Source: Micromonospora sp045209745
GTDB taxonomy: Bacteria > Actinomycetota > Actinomycetes > Mycobacteriales > Micromonosporaceae
NCBI RefSeq assembly: GCF_045209745.1
Contig: NZ_CP109273.1
Location: 3,224,001-3,288,000 of the forward strand
DNA length: 64,000 nucleotides
Direction of reading: 5' to 3'
Below the pieces are notes generated by a model. The model made no database searches, had not been told where the DNA came from, and saw only the letters and a list, made by a program, of their open reading frames with translations. This document shows positions 53,414-61,303 of the stretch, piece by piece; the first letter of the stretch is position 1; each line of letters begins with the position of its first letter. Position numbers and translations under genes: made by a program.

Positions 53414-54427
53414 ATGTCACGCACCGTTGGCCAGGTTCGGGCCGATGTCGAGGAGGCCGCCCGCTGGCTTTCCGGCCGTGTGGTCCGCACACCCGTGCTG
53501 CGGTCCTCGGTGATCGACGGACTGGCCGGGGCTCGCGTCCTGCTGAAGGCGGAGAACCTCCAGAACGGCGGCTCGTACAAGATGCGTGGCGCGCTGCGGG
53601 CCGTTGGCCGGCTCGCTCTGGCCGGACACACCGGGGTGATCGCGCAGAGCACCGGCAACCACGCGGTGGCGGTGGCGTTGGCGGCCCGGGAGCACGGGCT
53701 GGCGGTGACGGTGGTGCTGCCGGTCGACGCGGCGCCGACGAAGGTCGACCGGGCGCGGGCGGCGGGGGCGCGGGTGGTGTTCGCCGGCACCGACGTTGGG
53801 GAGCGGGTCGCGGTGGCCAACGGGCTCAGCGACGAGAGCCGTCACCCCGTGATCGACGCGTACGACCACCCGGACGTCATCGCCGGGCAGGGCACCGCCA
53901 GCCTGGAGCTGGTCGAGGAAGCCGAGCGCGCGGGCACACCGCTGGACGCGCTGGTCGTACCGGTCGGTGGTGGTGGTGGGGTGGCGGGCGCCTGCTTGGC
54001 CGCCGCCGGCACCGGCATCGAGGTGTACGGCGTGGAACCGGCGGATTGTGACTCGCTCGCCCGCAGCCTGGCGGCTGGTGAACGCGTCCCGGTCGTGCCG
54101 GCGCCGACGATCGCGGACGGGCTGCGGCCGTCCTGCGTGGGTGAGCTGCCGTTCGCCATCGTGCGGAACGTGCTGCGCGGGGTCGTCCGGGTCGGCGACG
54201 ACGAGATCGGGGCGGCGTTCCGGCTGATCCTGATGGAACTCAAGGTGCTCGCCGAGCCGTCCGGGGCGGCTGGCCTGGCCGGCGCGCTCCGGCTCGCCCC
54301 CGAAGCTGGTCGGCAGCGGACGGTCGGCGTGGTGCTGACCGGCGGCAACGTCGAGGCGGCGCTGGTGGCCCGGTTGACGGTGGGGCGACCCGCCGAGGTG
54401 ACGACTGTGGAAGGAGCGGCGGCGTGA
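53414..54427 (+). CDS. Fold-type II PLP enzyme: serine/threonine racemase or dehydratase
   Basis: A 337-aa protein. The PLP lysine K56 is in GGSYKMRGA, STGNH is at 79-83, the phosphate loop GGGGG at 185-189, E281 in AEPSGAAGL, and TGGN at 309-312. Serine racemases carry Ser just before GNH as a catalytic base, and many threonine dehydratases carry Ala there. Here it is T80, a hydroxyl residue that does not decide the question. AAGGAGG at 53403-53409 gives a strong start. Its stop codon overlaps the ligase ATG/GTG by four bases. D-serine supply for the ligase is the attractive role. Confidence 0.83.
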   Translation: MSRTVGQVRADVEEAARWLSGRVVRTPVLRSSVIDGLAGARVLLKAENLQNGGSYKMRGALRAVGRLALAGHTGVIAQSTGNHAVAVALAAREHGLAVTVVLPVDAAPTKVDRARAAGARVVFAGTDVGERVAVANGLSDESRHPVIDAYDHPDVIAGQGTASLELVEEAERAGTPLDALVVPVGGGGGVAGACLAAAGTGIEVYGVEPADCDSLARSLAAGERVPVVPAPTIADGLRPSCVGELPFAIVRNVLRGVVRVGDDEIGAAFRLILMELKVLAEPSGAAGLAGALRLAPEAGRQRTVGVVLTGGNVEAALVARLTVGRPAEVTTVEGAAA

Positions 54428-55554
54428 GCGCCCCAACTCGGATCGGAATCCTGTTCGGTGGACCGTCGGCGGAGCACGAGGTGTCCTGCGCGTCCGCGCT
54501 CGGGGTGGCCCGGGCGCTGGCTGGCGGCGGTTACCGCACGGTCGCCATCGGCGTCACCCGCAGCGGCGGGTTTCGGCTGATGCCCGACGCGCTGCTGGCC
54601 GAGTTGCGGGACCGGCCGGCCGGCGAGCGGGCCATCGACGACCGCCTGGTGGTGACCGGGCCGGCCGTCGAGTTGCGGGCCGGTCCGCGTCCGGGCGTCG
54701 TGCAGGTGTCCGCCGGTAACGCCCCCGGCGCGGTGCACGCCGAGCTTGACGTGGTCTTCCCGGTACTGCACGGCCCGTTCGGTGAGGACGGTGTGGTGCA
54801 GGGGCTGCTGGAGTCGCTGAACGTGCCGTACGTCGGGTGCGGCATCCTCGCCTCGGCGGTGGGTATGAACAAGGTGGCGATGAAGCGGGCGCTGCGTGCC
54901 GAGGGCATCCCGGTCACCCCGCATGTCGCGTTCGACGCGCAGACCTACCGGGCGGCCGATGACCCGGAGAAGCTGGTGGTCGGGCTGCGCCGGCCGCTCT
55001 TCGTCAAACCGGCCAACATGGGCTCCTCGATCGGCATCTCCCGGGTCGGTGCGGGCGACGACCTGGCCGCTGCCGTGGAGGAGGCGCTTCGCCACGACCA
55101 GCTCGTCATGATCGAACAGGGGGTCACCGGCCGGGAGTTGGAGTGCGCGGTGCTCGGTGGCTGGCGCCCCGAGGCGTCGGCGGTGGGCGAGGTACGGGTC
55201 GCTGGCGGCTGGTTCGACTACCAGCAGAAGTACTTCGGCGACGCCGACCCGATGATCGTCCCCGCCGTGCTGCCGGACGAGGTGACCGAGCGGGTCCGCG
55301 AGCTGTCGCTGCGCGCGTTCGCCGCGATCGGCGGTTGGGGCCTGGCCCGGGTCGACTTCTTCTACGCCGAGACGACCGGTGAGGTGTACGTCAACGAGCT
55401 GAACACCATGCCCGGCTTCACCGCGCACTCGATGTATCCGAAGGTGTGGGCGGCTGTCGGTGTCGGCTACCGGGAGGTGGTGGACCGACTCGTCGAGTTG
55501 GCCCGTGCCCGGCACGCCGAACGGTCCGCGACCACTGCGGGGCGCGTCCGATGA
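54424..55554 (+). CDS. D-alanine--D-alanine (or D-serine) ligase
   Basis: A 376-aa ATP-grasp ligase. FGGPSAEHEVS at about 11-21, KPANMGSSIGIS at 195-206, R309 and D311 in ARVDFF, and N324/N327 in the metal-binding VYVNELNTMPGFT are all present. The omega loop is F264-D-Y-Q-Q-K-Y270, the tyrosine-containing Ddl-like form, so D-Ala-D-lactate (VanA/VanB type) specificity is unlikely, leaving D-Ala-D-Ala or D-Ala-D-Ser. The GTG start overlaps the upstream stop codon by four bases, and its own stop overlaps the VanX-like start. As a second ligase it would serve resistance or specialised wall synthesis, unless the genome has no other ddl. Confidence 0.9.
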   Translation: MSAPTRIGILFGGPSAEHEVSCASALGVARALAGGGYRTVAIGVTRSGGFRLMPDALLAELRDRPAGERAIDDRLVVTGPAVELRAGPRPGVVQVSAGNAPGAVHAELDVVFPVLHGPFGEDGVVQGLLESLNVPYVGCGILASAVGMNKVAMKRALRAEGIPVTPHVAFDAQTYRAADDPEKLVVGLRRPLFVKPANMGSSIGISRVGAGDDLAAAVEEALRHDQLVMIEQGVTGRELECAVLGGWRPEASAVGEVRVAGGWFDYQQKYFGDADPMIVPAVLPDEVTERVRELSLRAFAAIGGWGLARVDFFYAETTGEVYVNELNTMPGFTAHSMYPKVWAAVGVGYREVVDRLVELARARHAERSATTAGRVR

Positions 55555-56228
55555 TCCTGCTCTCCGATCCCCGGGTGGCGGCCGTGCCCAGCGCCGATGA
55601 CGGCGATCCGTTGGTGGACCTGCGCGAGCTGCCGGAGCTGCGGCTCGACAGCCGGGCGGTCGACCCCGTCGGGGCGTACGCCCGGCTGCGCGCCGGAGTC
55701 GTGGACCGCCTGCTGGCCGCGCAGCGTGCCCTGCCCGGCGGGATGCGCCTGCTGGTCGTCGAGGGCTACCGGCCGTACCAGGCGCAGCTGGCCATCTTCA
55801 CCGGCTACCGGGACGAGCTGCGCCGACGGCACCCGGACTGGTCGCCGGAGCGGCTGCACCGGGAGACCACCAAGTTCGTCTCGCCGGTCGAGGTGGCCCC
55901 GCACAGCACGGGCGGGGCGGTGGGCCTGACGCTGTGCACCGACGACGGCGTGGAACTGGACCTGGGCACGGCCATCGACGCCACCCCGGAGGACAGCGCC
56001 GACGCGTGCTTCACTGACGCGCCCACCATCGGCGCAACCGCCCGCCGGCACCGGCAGATCATGGTGGACGCTCTCGGCGGTGCGGGGATGGTGAACTACC
56101 CCACCGAGTGGTGGCACTGGTCGTACGGGGACCGTTACTGGGCGCTGATCACCGGTGCGCCGCACACCCGGTATGGGCCGGTGGACCTGGCTGTCGCGCG
56201 ATCGAGACTCGTGCCGGCTGAACGGTAG
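55551..56228 (+). CDS. VanX-like D-Ala-D-Ala dipeptidase with altered zinc site
   Basis: A 225-aa peptidase of the M15D/VanX family, which cleaves D-Ala-D-Ala in the cytosol so that only modified dipeptides enter peptidoglycan. R74 (EGYRPYQ), H118, E186 and H189 (TEWWHW) match the catalytic Arg, first zinc His, base Glu and last zinc His. The second zinc ligand, normally Asp in SxHxxGxAxD, is G125 (PHSTGGAVGLTL), one A-to-G change from an Asp codon. The serine of the motif is also replaced by Ala. The ATG overlaps the ligase stop codon (ATGA). It may be inactive, bind zinc differently, or reflect a sequence error. Confidence 0.88.
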   Translation: MILLSDPRVAAVPSADDGDPLVDLRELPELRLDSRAVDPVGAYARLRAGVVDRLLAAQRALPGGMRLLVVEGYRPYQAQLAIFTGYRDELRRRHPDWSPERLHRETTKFVSPVEVAPHSTGGAVGLTLCTDDGVELDLGTAIDATPEDSADACFTDAPTIGATARRHRQIMVDALGGAGMVNYPTEWWHWSYGDRYWALITGAPHTRYGPVDLAVARSRLVPAER

Positions 56229-56286
56229 GAGGCTCCCGCCCGTACCAGGGGAGTGAAGGACACCACCGAGGACGGGAGTGACGGCG

Positions 56287-56961
56287 ATGAGGGTGCGGCG
56301 CAGGCACGTGCTGGCGGCGAGCGTGGCGGTGCTCGCCGCGGCGGGTGTGGCGGTGGGGACCAGCTTCGGGTTCGCTGACACCGCCCCGGCACGGTCATCC
56401 GTCTGCTCCGGCTCCGTCACCTTCTCGGCGGAGGGCGGGGCGCCGGCGGCGACCAGCGACCGTTTCCCGGTGGGTACCCAGCTGCGGGTGACCAACCTGG
56501 ACAACAACCGGGCGGCCACGGTGACGGTGACCGGCCCGTCGGGCAGTTGCGTGCTGCTCAACGCGGCGGCCATGGAGCTGGTCCGGGAGCCGGGGAAGAA
56601 CGTGATCCGCCGCAACGTGGTGGAACGGCTGGACGGGGCGGCGCCTCCGGTCGCGCAGCCGCCCGCCGGTACGGTCCGTCCCGGCGTCGCGTCGCCCGGC
56701 GCACCCGGTCCGGCACCGCGCTCGGCCTGCTCGGGGTCGATCACCTTCTTCGCCGAGGGCGGGGTGCCGGCGGCGACCAGCGGGCAGTTCCCGGTGGGCA
56801 CGCGGCTGCGGGTGACCAACCTGGACAACAACCGGGCGACGACGGTGACGGTGACCGGCCCGTCGGGCAGTTGTGTGCTGCTCAACTCCGCAGCGATGGA
56901 CCAGATCCGCGAGCCGGGCAAGAACCTGATCCGTCGCAACACCGTCGAGGTGCTGCGCTGA
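56287..56961 (+). CDS. Secreted protein with two tandem RlpA-like barrels
   Basis: A 224-aa protein with a signal peptide (about residues 1-34, twin arginines near the start) and two about 78-residue repeats joined by a Pro/Ala/Gly linker. Each repeat has SGS(V/I)TF, then a VGT-LRVTNLDNNRA segment, a TVTVTGPSGSCVLLN strand and a REPGKN-I-RRN end, the pattern of a double-psi beta-barrel (RlpA/expansin-like). The two copies are very similar even in DNA, so the duplication is recent or gene-converted. The ATG at 56287 has ggag eight bases upstream. Cell-wall binding outside the cell is expected. Confidence 0.78.
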   Translation: MRVRRRHVLAASVAVLAAAGVAVGTSFGFADTAPARSSVCSGSVTFSAEGGAPAATSDRFPVGTQLRVTNLDNNRAATVTVTGPSGSCVLLNAAAMELVREPGKNVIRRNVVERLDGAAPPVAQPPAGTVRPGVASPGAPGPAPRSACSGSITFFAEGGVPAATSGQFPVGTRLRVTNLDNNRATTVTVTGPSGSCVLLNSAAMDQIREPGKNLIRRNTVEVLR

Positions 56962-56966
56962 CGTTC

Positions 56967-56990
56967 GGAGGGGCCCATGCGGGCCCCTCC
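56967..56990. terminator. Bidirectional terminator hairpin
   Basis: A perfect ten-base GC stem (56967-56976 with 56981-56990) with a four-base loop in the 34-base gap between convergent stop codons. It is an ideal shared terminator. Confidence 0.7.
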
Positions 56991-56995
56991 ATGGC

Positions 56996-58267
56996 TCAGC
57001 CGAAGGCGGCGTCGAGGATGTCGGCGCCGCGGGTGAGGTGCGCGTCGGAGATCACCAGCGGTGGCAGGAAGCGCAGGACGTTGCCGTACGTGCCGCAGGT
57101 CAGGGTGAGCAGACCAGCGGCGTGGCAGGCGGCGGAGATCGCCGCGGCGGCGACCGGGTCGGGGGTGAGCGTGCCCGGTTGCACCAGCTCCACGGCGAGC
57201 ATTGCGCCCCGGCCGCGTACCTCGGCGACCCGGGGATCCCGTTCGGCGACGGCCCGTAGCCGGGGGACCAGCAGGGACTCGATCCGCCGCGCCGCACCGG
57301 CCAGGTCCAGCTCGTGCATGGTCTCGATGGTGGCCAGCGCGGCGGCGCAGGCGATCGGGTTGCCGCCGTACGTGCCGCCGAGGCCGCCGACGTGCACCGC
57401 GTCCATCAGTTCGGCCCGACCGGTCACCGCAGCCAGCGGCAGGCCACCGGCGATGCCCTTGGCCAGGGTCACCAGGTCGGGCTCGACGCCCTCGTGCTGG
57501 CAGGCGAACCAGTCGCCGGTGCGGCAGAAACCGGTCTGGATCTCGTCGGCGACGAAGACCACCCCGGCCGCCGTCGCCCAGGCGCGCAGCGCCGGCAGAA
57601 AACCCGGCGCGGGTACGACGAAGCCGCCCTCGCCCTGGATCGGCTCGATGAGCAGTGCGGCGACATTGTCCGCGCCCACCTGCTTCTCGATCATCTCGAC
57701 TGCCCGTGCCGCCGCCTCTGCGCCGGAGAGCCCGCCGTCGCGCAGCGGGTACGACATCGGCACTCGGTAGATCTCCCCGGCGAACGGCCCGAACCGGTGT
57801 TTGTACGGCATGTTCTTCGCGGTCAACGCCATGGTCAGGTTGGTCCGGCCGTGGTACGCGTGGTCGAAGACCACCACCGCGGGCCGCCCGGTCGCGTGTC
57901 GGGCGATCTTGACGGCGTTCTCCACCGCCTCCGCGCCGGAGTTGAACAGCGCCGAGCGCTTCTCGAACCCGCCCGGCGTCAGCGCGTTCAGCTGCTCGCA
58001 CACCGCCACGTACGACTCGTACGGCGCGACCATGAAGCAGGTGTGGGTGAACCGCTCGACCTGCGCCCGGACCGCCTCGACCACCCTTGGCGCCGAGTTG
58101 CCGACGCTGGTCACGGCGATGCCGGCGGCGAAGTCGATCCACTCCCGGCCGTCGACGTCGGTGAGTGTCCCGCCGGACGCGGTGTCCACGTAGGACCCGA
58201 TGACGCTGCCCACACCCCGGGCGACGGCACCGCCGCGCCGCTTGTGCAGTTCCTCGCTCGACGGCAT
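56996..58267 (-). CDS. gabT: 4-aminobutyrate aminotransferase GabT
   Basis: A 423-aa class III PLP aminotransferase. K270 in TLAKGIAGG is the PLP lysine, FVADEIQTGF holds the ring-binding Asp, and FNSGAEAVENAVKIAR the phosphate site. The sequence FDHAYHGRTNLTMALTAK is typical of GABA transaminases. It turns GABA plus 2-oxoglutarate into succinate semialdehyde plus glutamate. Its ATG lies three bases after the stop codon of the aldehyde dehydrogenase gene, with gaggg inside that gene's end as ribosome binding site, so the two are one operon giving putrescine-derived aldehyde to GABA to succinate semialdehyde. Confidence 0.9.
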   Translation of the reverse strand: MPSSEELHKRRGGAVARGVGSVIGSYVDTASGGTLTDVDGREWIDFAAGIAVTSVGNSAPRVVEAVRAQVERFTHTCFMVAPYESYVAVCEQLNALTPGGFEKRSALFNSGAEAVENAVKIARHATGRPAVVVFDHAYHGRTNLTMALTAKNMPYKHRFGPFAGEIYRVPMSYPLRDGGLSGAEAAARAVEMIEKQVGADNVAALLIEPIQGEGGFVVPAPGFLPALRAWATAAGVVFVADEIQTGFCRTGDWFACQHEGVEPDLVTLAKGIAGGLPLAAVTGRAELMDAVHVGGLGGTYGGNPIACAAALATIETMHELDLAGAARRIESLLVPRLRAVAERDPRVAEVRGRGAMLAVELVQPGTLTPDPVAAAAISAACHAAGLLTLTCGTYGNVLRFLPPLVISDAHLTRGADILDAAFG

Positions 58268-58270
58268 GGG

Positions 58271-59707
58271 TCAGCCCTCGATGTTGTGCATGACGTGCTT
58301 GATCCGGGTGTAGTCCTCCAGGCTGTAGACCGACAGGTCCTTGCCGTGCCCGGAGTGCTTGAAGCCGCCGTGCGGCATCTCGGAGACGAACGGGATGTGC
58401 GTGTTGACCCAGACGCAGCCGAAGTCCAGTCGCCGGGTCATCCGCATCGCCCGGCCGTGGTCCTTCGTCCAGACCGACGCCGACAGGCCGTAGTCGACGC
58501 CGTTGGCCCAGCGCACCGCCTCGTCCTCGTCGGTGAAGCGCTGCACGGTGATGACCGGGCCGAACACCTCGTCCTGGATGATCTCGTCGGCCTGGCGCAG
58601 CCCGGAGACCACGGTCGGCGCGTAGAAGTAGCCGCGCTCACCTTGGCGGGAACCACCGGTCTGGATCGCCGCGTGGTCCGGCAGTCGGTCGACGAAGCCG
58701 CTGACCCGGGCGAGCTGGTTGGCGTTGTTCAGCGGACCGTAGAGCACGTCGGCGTCGTCCGGTGCGCCGGTCTTCGTGCCGCGGGCCTGCTCGGCGAGTG
58801 CCGCCACGAAGTCGTCGTGGATGCCCGGGCCGGCCAGCACCCGGGTGGCCGCGGTGCAGTCCTGCCCGGCGTTGAAGTAGCCGCCCACCGCGATGGCCTC
58901 GGCCGCCGCCTCCACATCCGCGTCGTCGAAGATCACCACCGGGGCCTTCCCGCCCAACTCCAGGTGGGTCCGCTTCAGGTCGGGGGCCGCCGCGGCGGCG
59001 ACCTCCATGCCCGCGCGGGTCGAGCCGGTGATCGACACCAGCTGCGGGGTCGGGTGCGACACGAGGGTACGACCGGTGTCCCGGTCGCCGCAGACCACGT
59101 TGAACACCCCCGGCGGGAAGAACTCGGCGGCGATCTCGGCGAGCAGCAGCGTCGACACCGGCGTGGTGTCCGACGGCTTGAGCACCACCGTGTTGCCGGC
59201 GGCGAGCGCAGGGGCGATCTTCCAGACCGCCATCATCAGCGGGTAGTTCCAGGGGGTGACCTGGGCGCAGACGCCGATCGGCTCGCGCCGCACGTACGAG
59301 GTGTGCCCCGCCAGGTACTCCCCGGCGGACCGCCCCTCCAACATTCGGGCGGCGCCGGCGAAGAACCGGAACTGGTCCACCGCGGGCGGCAGCTCCTCCT
59401 CGGCGGTGAGCTGGCGCGGCTTGCCGGTGTTGCGGACCTCGGCGTCGACCAGCTCGGCAGCACGCGCCTCCACGGCGTCGGCGAGCTTGAGCAGCGCCCT
59501 CTGCCGCTCGGCGGGGGTGACCTCCCGCCAGCTCTCGAAGGCGGTGGCGGCGGCACTCATCGCCGCGTCCACGTCGGCGGGACCGGAGACCGGGGCCTGG
59601 GCGAACACCTCACCCGTGCAGGGGTCGACCAGGTCGGCGTAGCCGCCATCGGCCGGATCGACGTAGGAGCCGTTGACGAAGTTGCGCAGCTGCTGCTGGT
59701 CACTCAT
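58271..59707 (-). CDS. Gamma-aminobutyraldehyde dehydrogenase
   Basis: A 478-aa NAD-dependent aldehyde dehydrogenase. The catalytic C284 is in NAGQDCTAATR, general base E250 in LELGGKAP, and VTPWNYPLMMAVWK carries the cofactor site. The sequence is closest in style to 4-aminobutyraldehyde (YdcW/PatD) or betaine-type dehydrogenases. It oxidises 4-aminobutanal from putrescine transamination or oxidation to GABA, which the next gene consumes. First gene of the operon with gabT. The ATG at 59707 is followed upstream by the shared TGCGATAACCG motif and a dyad. Divergent from the next aldehyde dehydrogenase. Confidence 0.9.
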   Translation of the reverse strand: MSDQQQLRNFVNGSYVDPADGGYADLVDPCTGEVFAQAPVSGPADVDAAMSAAATAFESWREVTPAERQRALLKLADAVEARAAELVDAEVRNTGKPRQLTAEEELPPAVDQFRFFAGAARMLEGRSAGEYLAGHTSYVRREPIGVCAQVTPWNYPLMMAVWKIAPALAAGNTVVLKPSDTTPVSTLLLAEIAAEFFPPGVFNVVCGDRDTGRTLVSHPTPQLVSITGSTRAGMEVAAAAAPDLKRTHLELGGKAPVVIFDDADVEAAAEAIAVGGYFNAGQDCTAATRVLAGPGIHDDFVAALAEQARGTKTGAPDDADVLYGPLNNANQLARVSGFVDRLPDHAAIQTGGSRQGERGYFYAPTVVSGLRQADEIIQDEVFGPVITVQRFTDEDEAVRWANGVDYGLSASVWTKDHGRAMRMTRRLDFGCVWVNTHIPFVSEMPHGGFKHSGHGKDLSVYSLEDYTRIKHVMHNIEG

Positions 59708-59748
59708 GACTGGATCTCTCCGAGGGGGCCGGGGGTGCCGTTCTGCGG

Positions 59749-59798
59749 CGGTTATCGCAATCTGTCTGCCATCTTGGCTACTGAATTCGCGGCAGACA
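59749..59798. promoter_or_regulatory. Control region between divergent aldehyde dehydrogenase genes
   Basis: The 143-base gap contains the 11-mer shared with the aminotransferase promoter (59749-59759, minus-strand TGCGATAACCG) and a perfect eight-base dyad, TGTCTGCC (59763-59770) with GGCAGACA (59791-59798), separated by an AT-richer 20-base segment. A dimeric repressor or activator could bind here and control both operons. Confidence 0.5.
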
Positions 59799-59850
59799 AG
59801 GGTTGGGGCAACTGTTTCCGTCGGCCGTGCTCTCGTCTACGCTGCTCGAC

Positions 59851-61290
59851 GTGGAGCCCGCAGCCTTCTTCGTCGCCTCCCGCCCCGCCACCGGCGAGGG
59901 GGAGCTGACCGTCCACCACCCGTACGACGGGCGCCCGGTGGGGCGTACCACCCTCGCCACGCCCGACCAGGTCGAAGCCGCCATCGCCGCGGCGGCCGAG
60001 GTGGCCGCGCAGGCCGCGGCCCTGCCCGCGCACGGCCGCGCGGCGGCCCTGGACCACGTGTCCCGACGGCTCGCCGAGCGCGCCGAAGAGGTCGCCGCCC
60101 TGATCACCGCGGAGAACGGCAAGCCGGTCAAGTGGGCGCGGGCCGAGGTGGGGCGGGCGGTGTCGACCTTCCGGTGGGCTGCCGAGGAAGCCCGCCGCTT
60201 CTCCGGGGAGTTGCAACGACTCGACACGGACCCGGCCGCCGGCGGTCGGATCGCGCTGGTCCGGAGGGTGCCGAGAGGGCCGGTGCTGGGCATCACGCCG
60301 TTCAACTTTCCGCTCAACCTCGTCGCCCACAAGGTGGCACCGGCCATCGCCGTCGGTGCGCCGATCATCGTCAAGCCCGCACCCGCGACGCCCCTGTCCG
60401 CGCTGCTGCTCGGCGAGTTGTTGGCCGAGACCGATCTTCCGGTCGGGATGTTCTCGGTGCTGCCGCTGCCCAACGACCGTGCCGCCGAGCTGGTCACCGA
60501 TCCCCGGCTGCCGGTGGTGTCGTTCACCGGCTCCGGGCCGGTCGGCGCGGCCATCCGCCGCGCGGTGCCGGAGAAGCACGTGACGCTGGAGTTGGGCGGC
60601 AACGCGGCGGCCGTGATCTGCGCGGACTGGACGTCCGACGAGGACCTGGGCTTCGCCGCGCAGCGCATCGCGACGTTCGCCAACTACCAGGCCGGCCAGT
60701 CGTGCATCGCCGTCCAGCGGGTGTACGTGCACCACGCGCTCTACGCCGACTTTCTGCCCCGGTTGGTGGCGGCGGTGCGTGGGCTGCGTACCGGAGACCC
60801 CACCTCCGAGCTGACGGACGTCGGGCCGATGGTGTCCGAGGACGCGGCCCGCCGGGTCGAGACGTGGGTGGCCGAGGCGGTCACCGCCGGCGCCGCCATC
60901 GAGGTGGGTGGCGACCGCGACGGCGCGACGCATCCCCCGACCGTGCTCACCGGCGTGCCGGCCACCGCCAAGGTCGTCGCCGAGGAGGTCTTCGGGCCCG
61001 TGCTGGTGGTCGCCCCGGTCGCCGACGACCAGGCCGCGTTCACCGCGGTCAACGATTCGGCGTACGGGTTGCAGGCCGGCGTGTTCACCCACCGGCTGGA
61101 CGTCGCCTTCTCCGCCGCCCGCACACTCGAGGTGGGCGGGGTGATCATCGGCGACGTGCCGTCCTACCGCGCCGACCAGATGCCGTACGGCGGGGTGAAG
61201 GGCAGCGGGGTTGGCCGGGAGGGGTTGCGCAGCGCGATGGACGACTACACCGAGCCCCGGGTCATGATGCTGACCGGCCTGGCGCTGTGA
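59851..61290 (+). CDS. Aldehyde dehydrogenase family protein
   Basis: A 479-aa aldehyde dehydrogenase from the GTG at 59851. Catalytic C285 is in YQAGQSCIAVQR, E247 in TLELGGNAA, and TPFNFPLNLVAHKVAPA forms the cofactor region. The form with PFNFPLN and a late GDVPSYRADQMPYGG is that of succinate-semialdehyde, lactaldehyde or glyceraldehyde-type dehydrogenases. By position next to gabT it may oxidise succinate semialdehyde to succinate, finishing the GABA route. No ribosome binding site precedes the GTG, so the mRNA could be leaderless. A TTG at 59803 would lengthen it by 16 residues. Confidence 0.85.
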   Translation: MEPAAFFVASRPATGEGELTVHHPYDGRPVGRTTLATPDQVEAAIAAAAEVAAQAAALPAHGRAAALDHVSRRLAERAEEVAALITAENGKPVKWARAEVGRAVSTFRWAAEEARRFSGELQRLDTDPAAGGRIALVRRVPRGPVLGITPFNFPLNLVAHKVAPAIAVGAPIIVKPAPATPLSALLLGELLAETDLPVGMFSVLPLPNDRAAELVTDPRLPVVSFTGSGPVGAAIRRAVPEKHVTLELGGNAAAVICADWTSDEDLGFAAQRIATFANYQAGQSCIAVQRVYVHHALYADFLPRLVAAVRGLRTGDPTSELTDVGPMVSEDAARRVETWVAEAVTAGAAIEVGGDRDGATHPPTVLTGVPATAKVVAEEVFGPVLVVAPVADDQAAFTAVNDSAYGLQAGVFTHRLDVAFSAARTLEVGGVIIGDVPSYRADQMPYGGVKGSGVGREGLRSAMDDYTEPRVMMLTGLAL

Positions 61291-61303
61291 TCGGCCTCCC
61301 GCT

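Noticed and set aside
54424..55554. Assignment of the ligase as VanA/VanB-type D-Ala-D-Lac ligase
   Set aside because: The omega loop keeps the Ddl-type tyrosine and no D-lactate dehydrogenase gene is nearby.
57314..59908. An 864-codon plus-strand open frame across gabT and the aldehyde dehydrogenase
   Set aside because: It is the antisense of two well-supported enzymes and shows no coding signature of its own.
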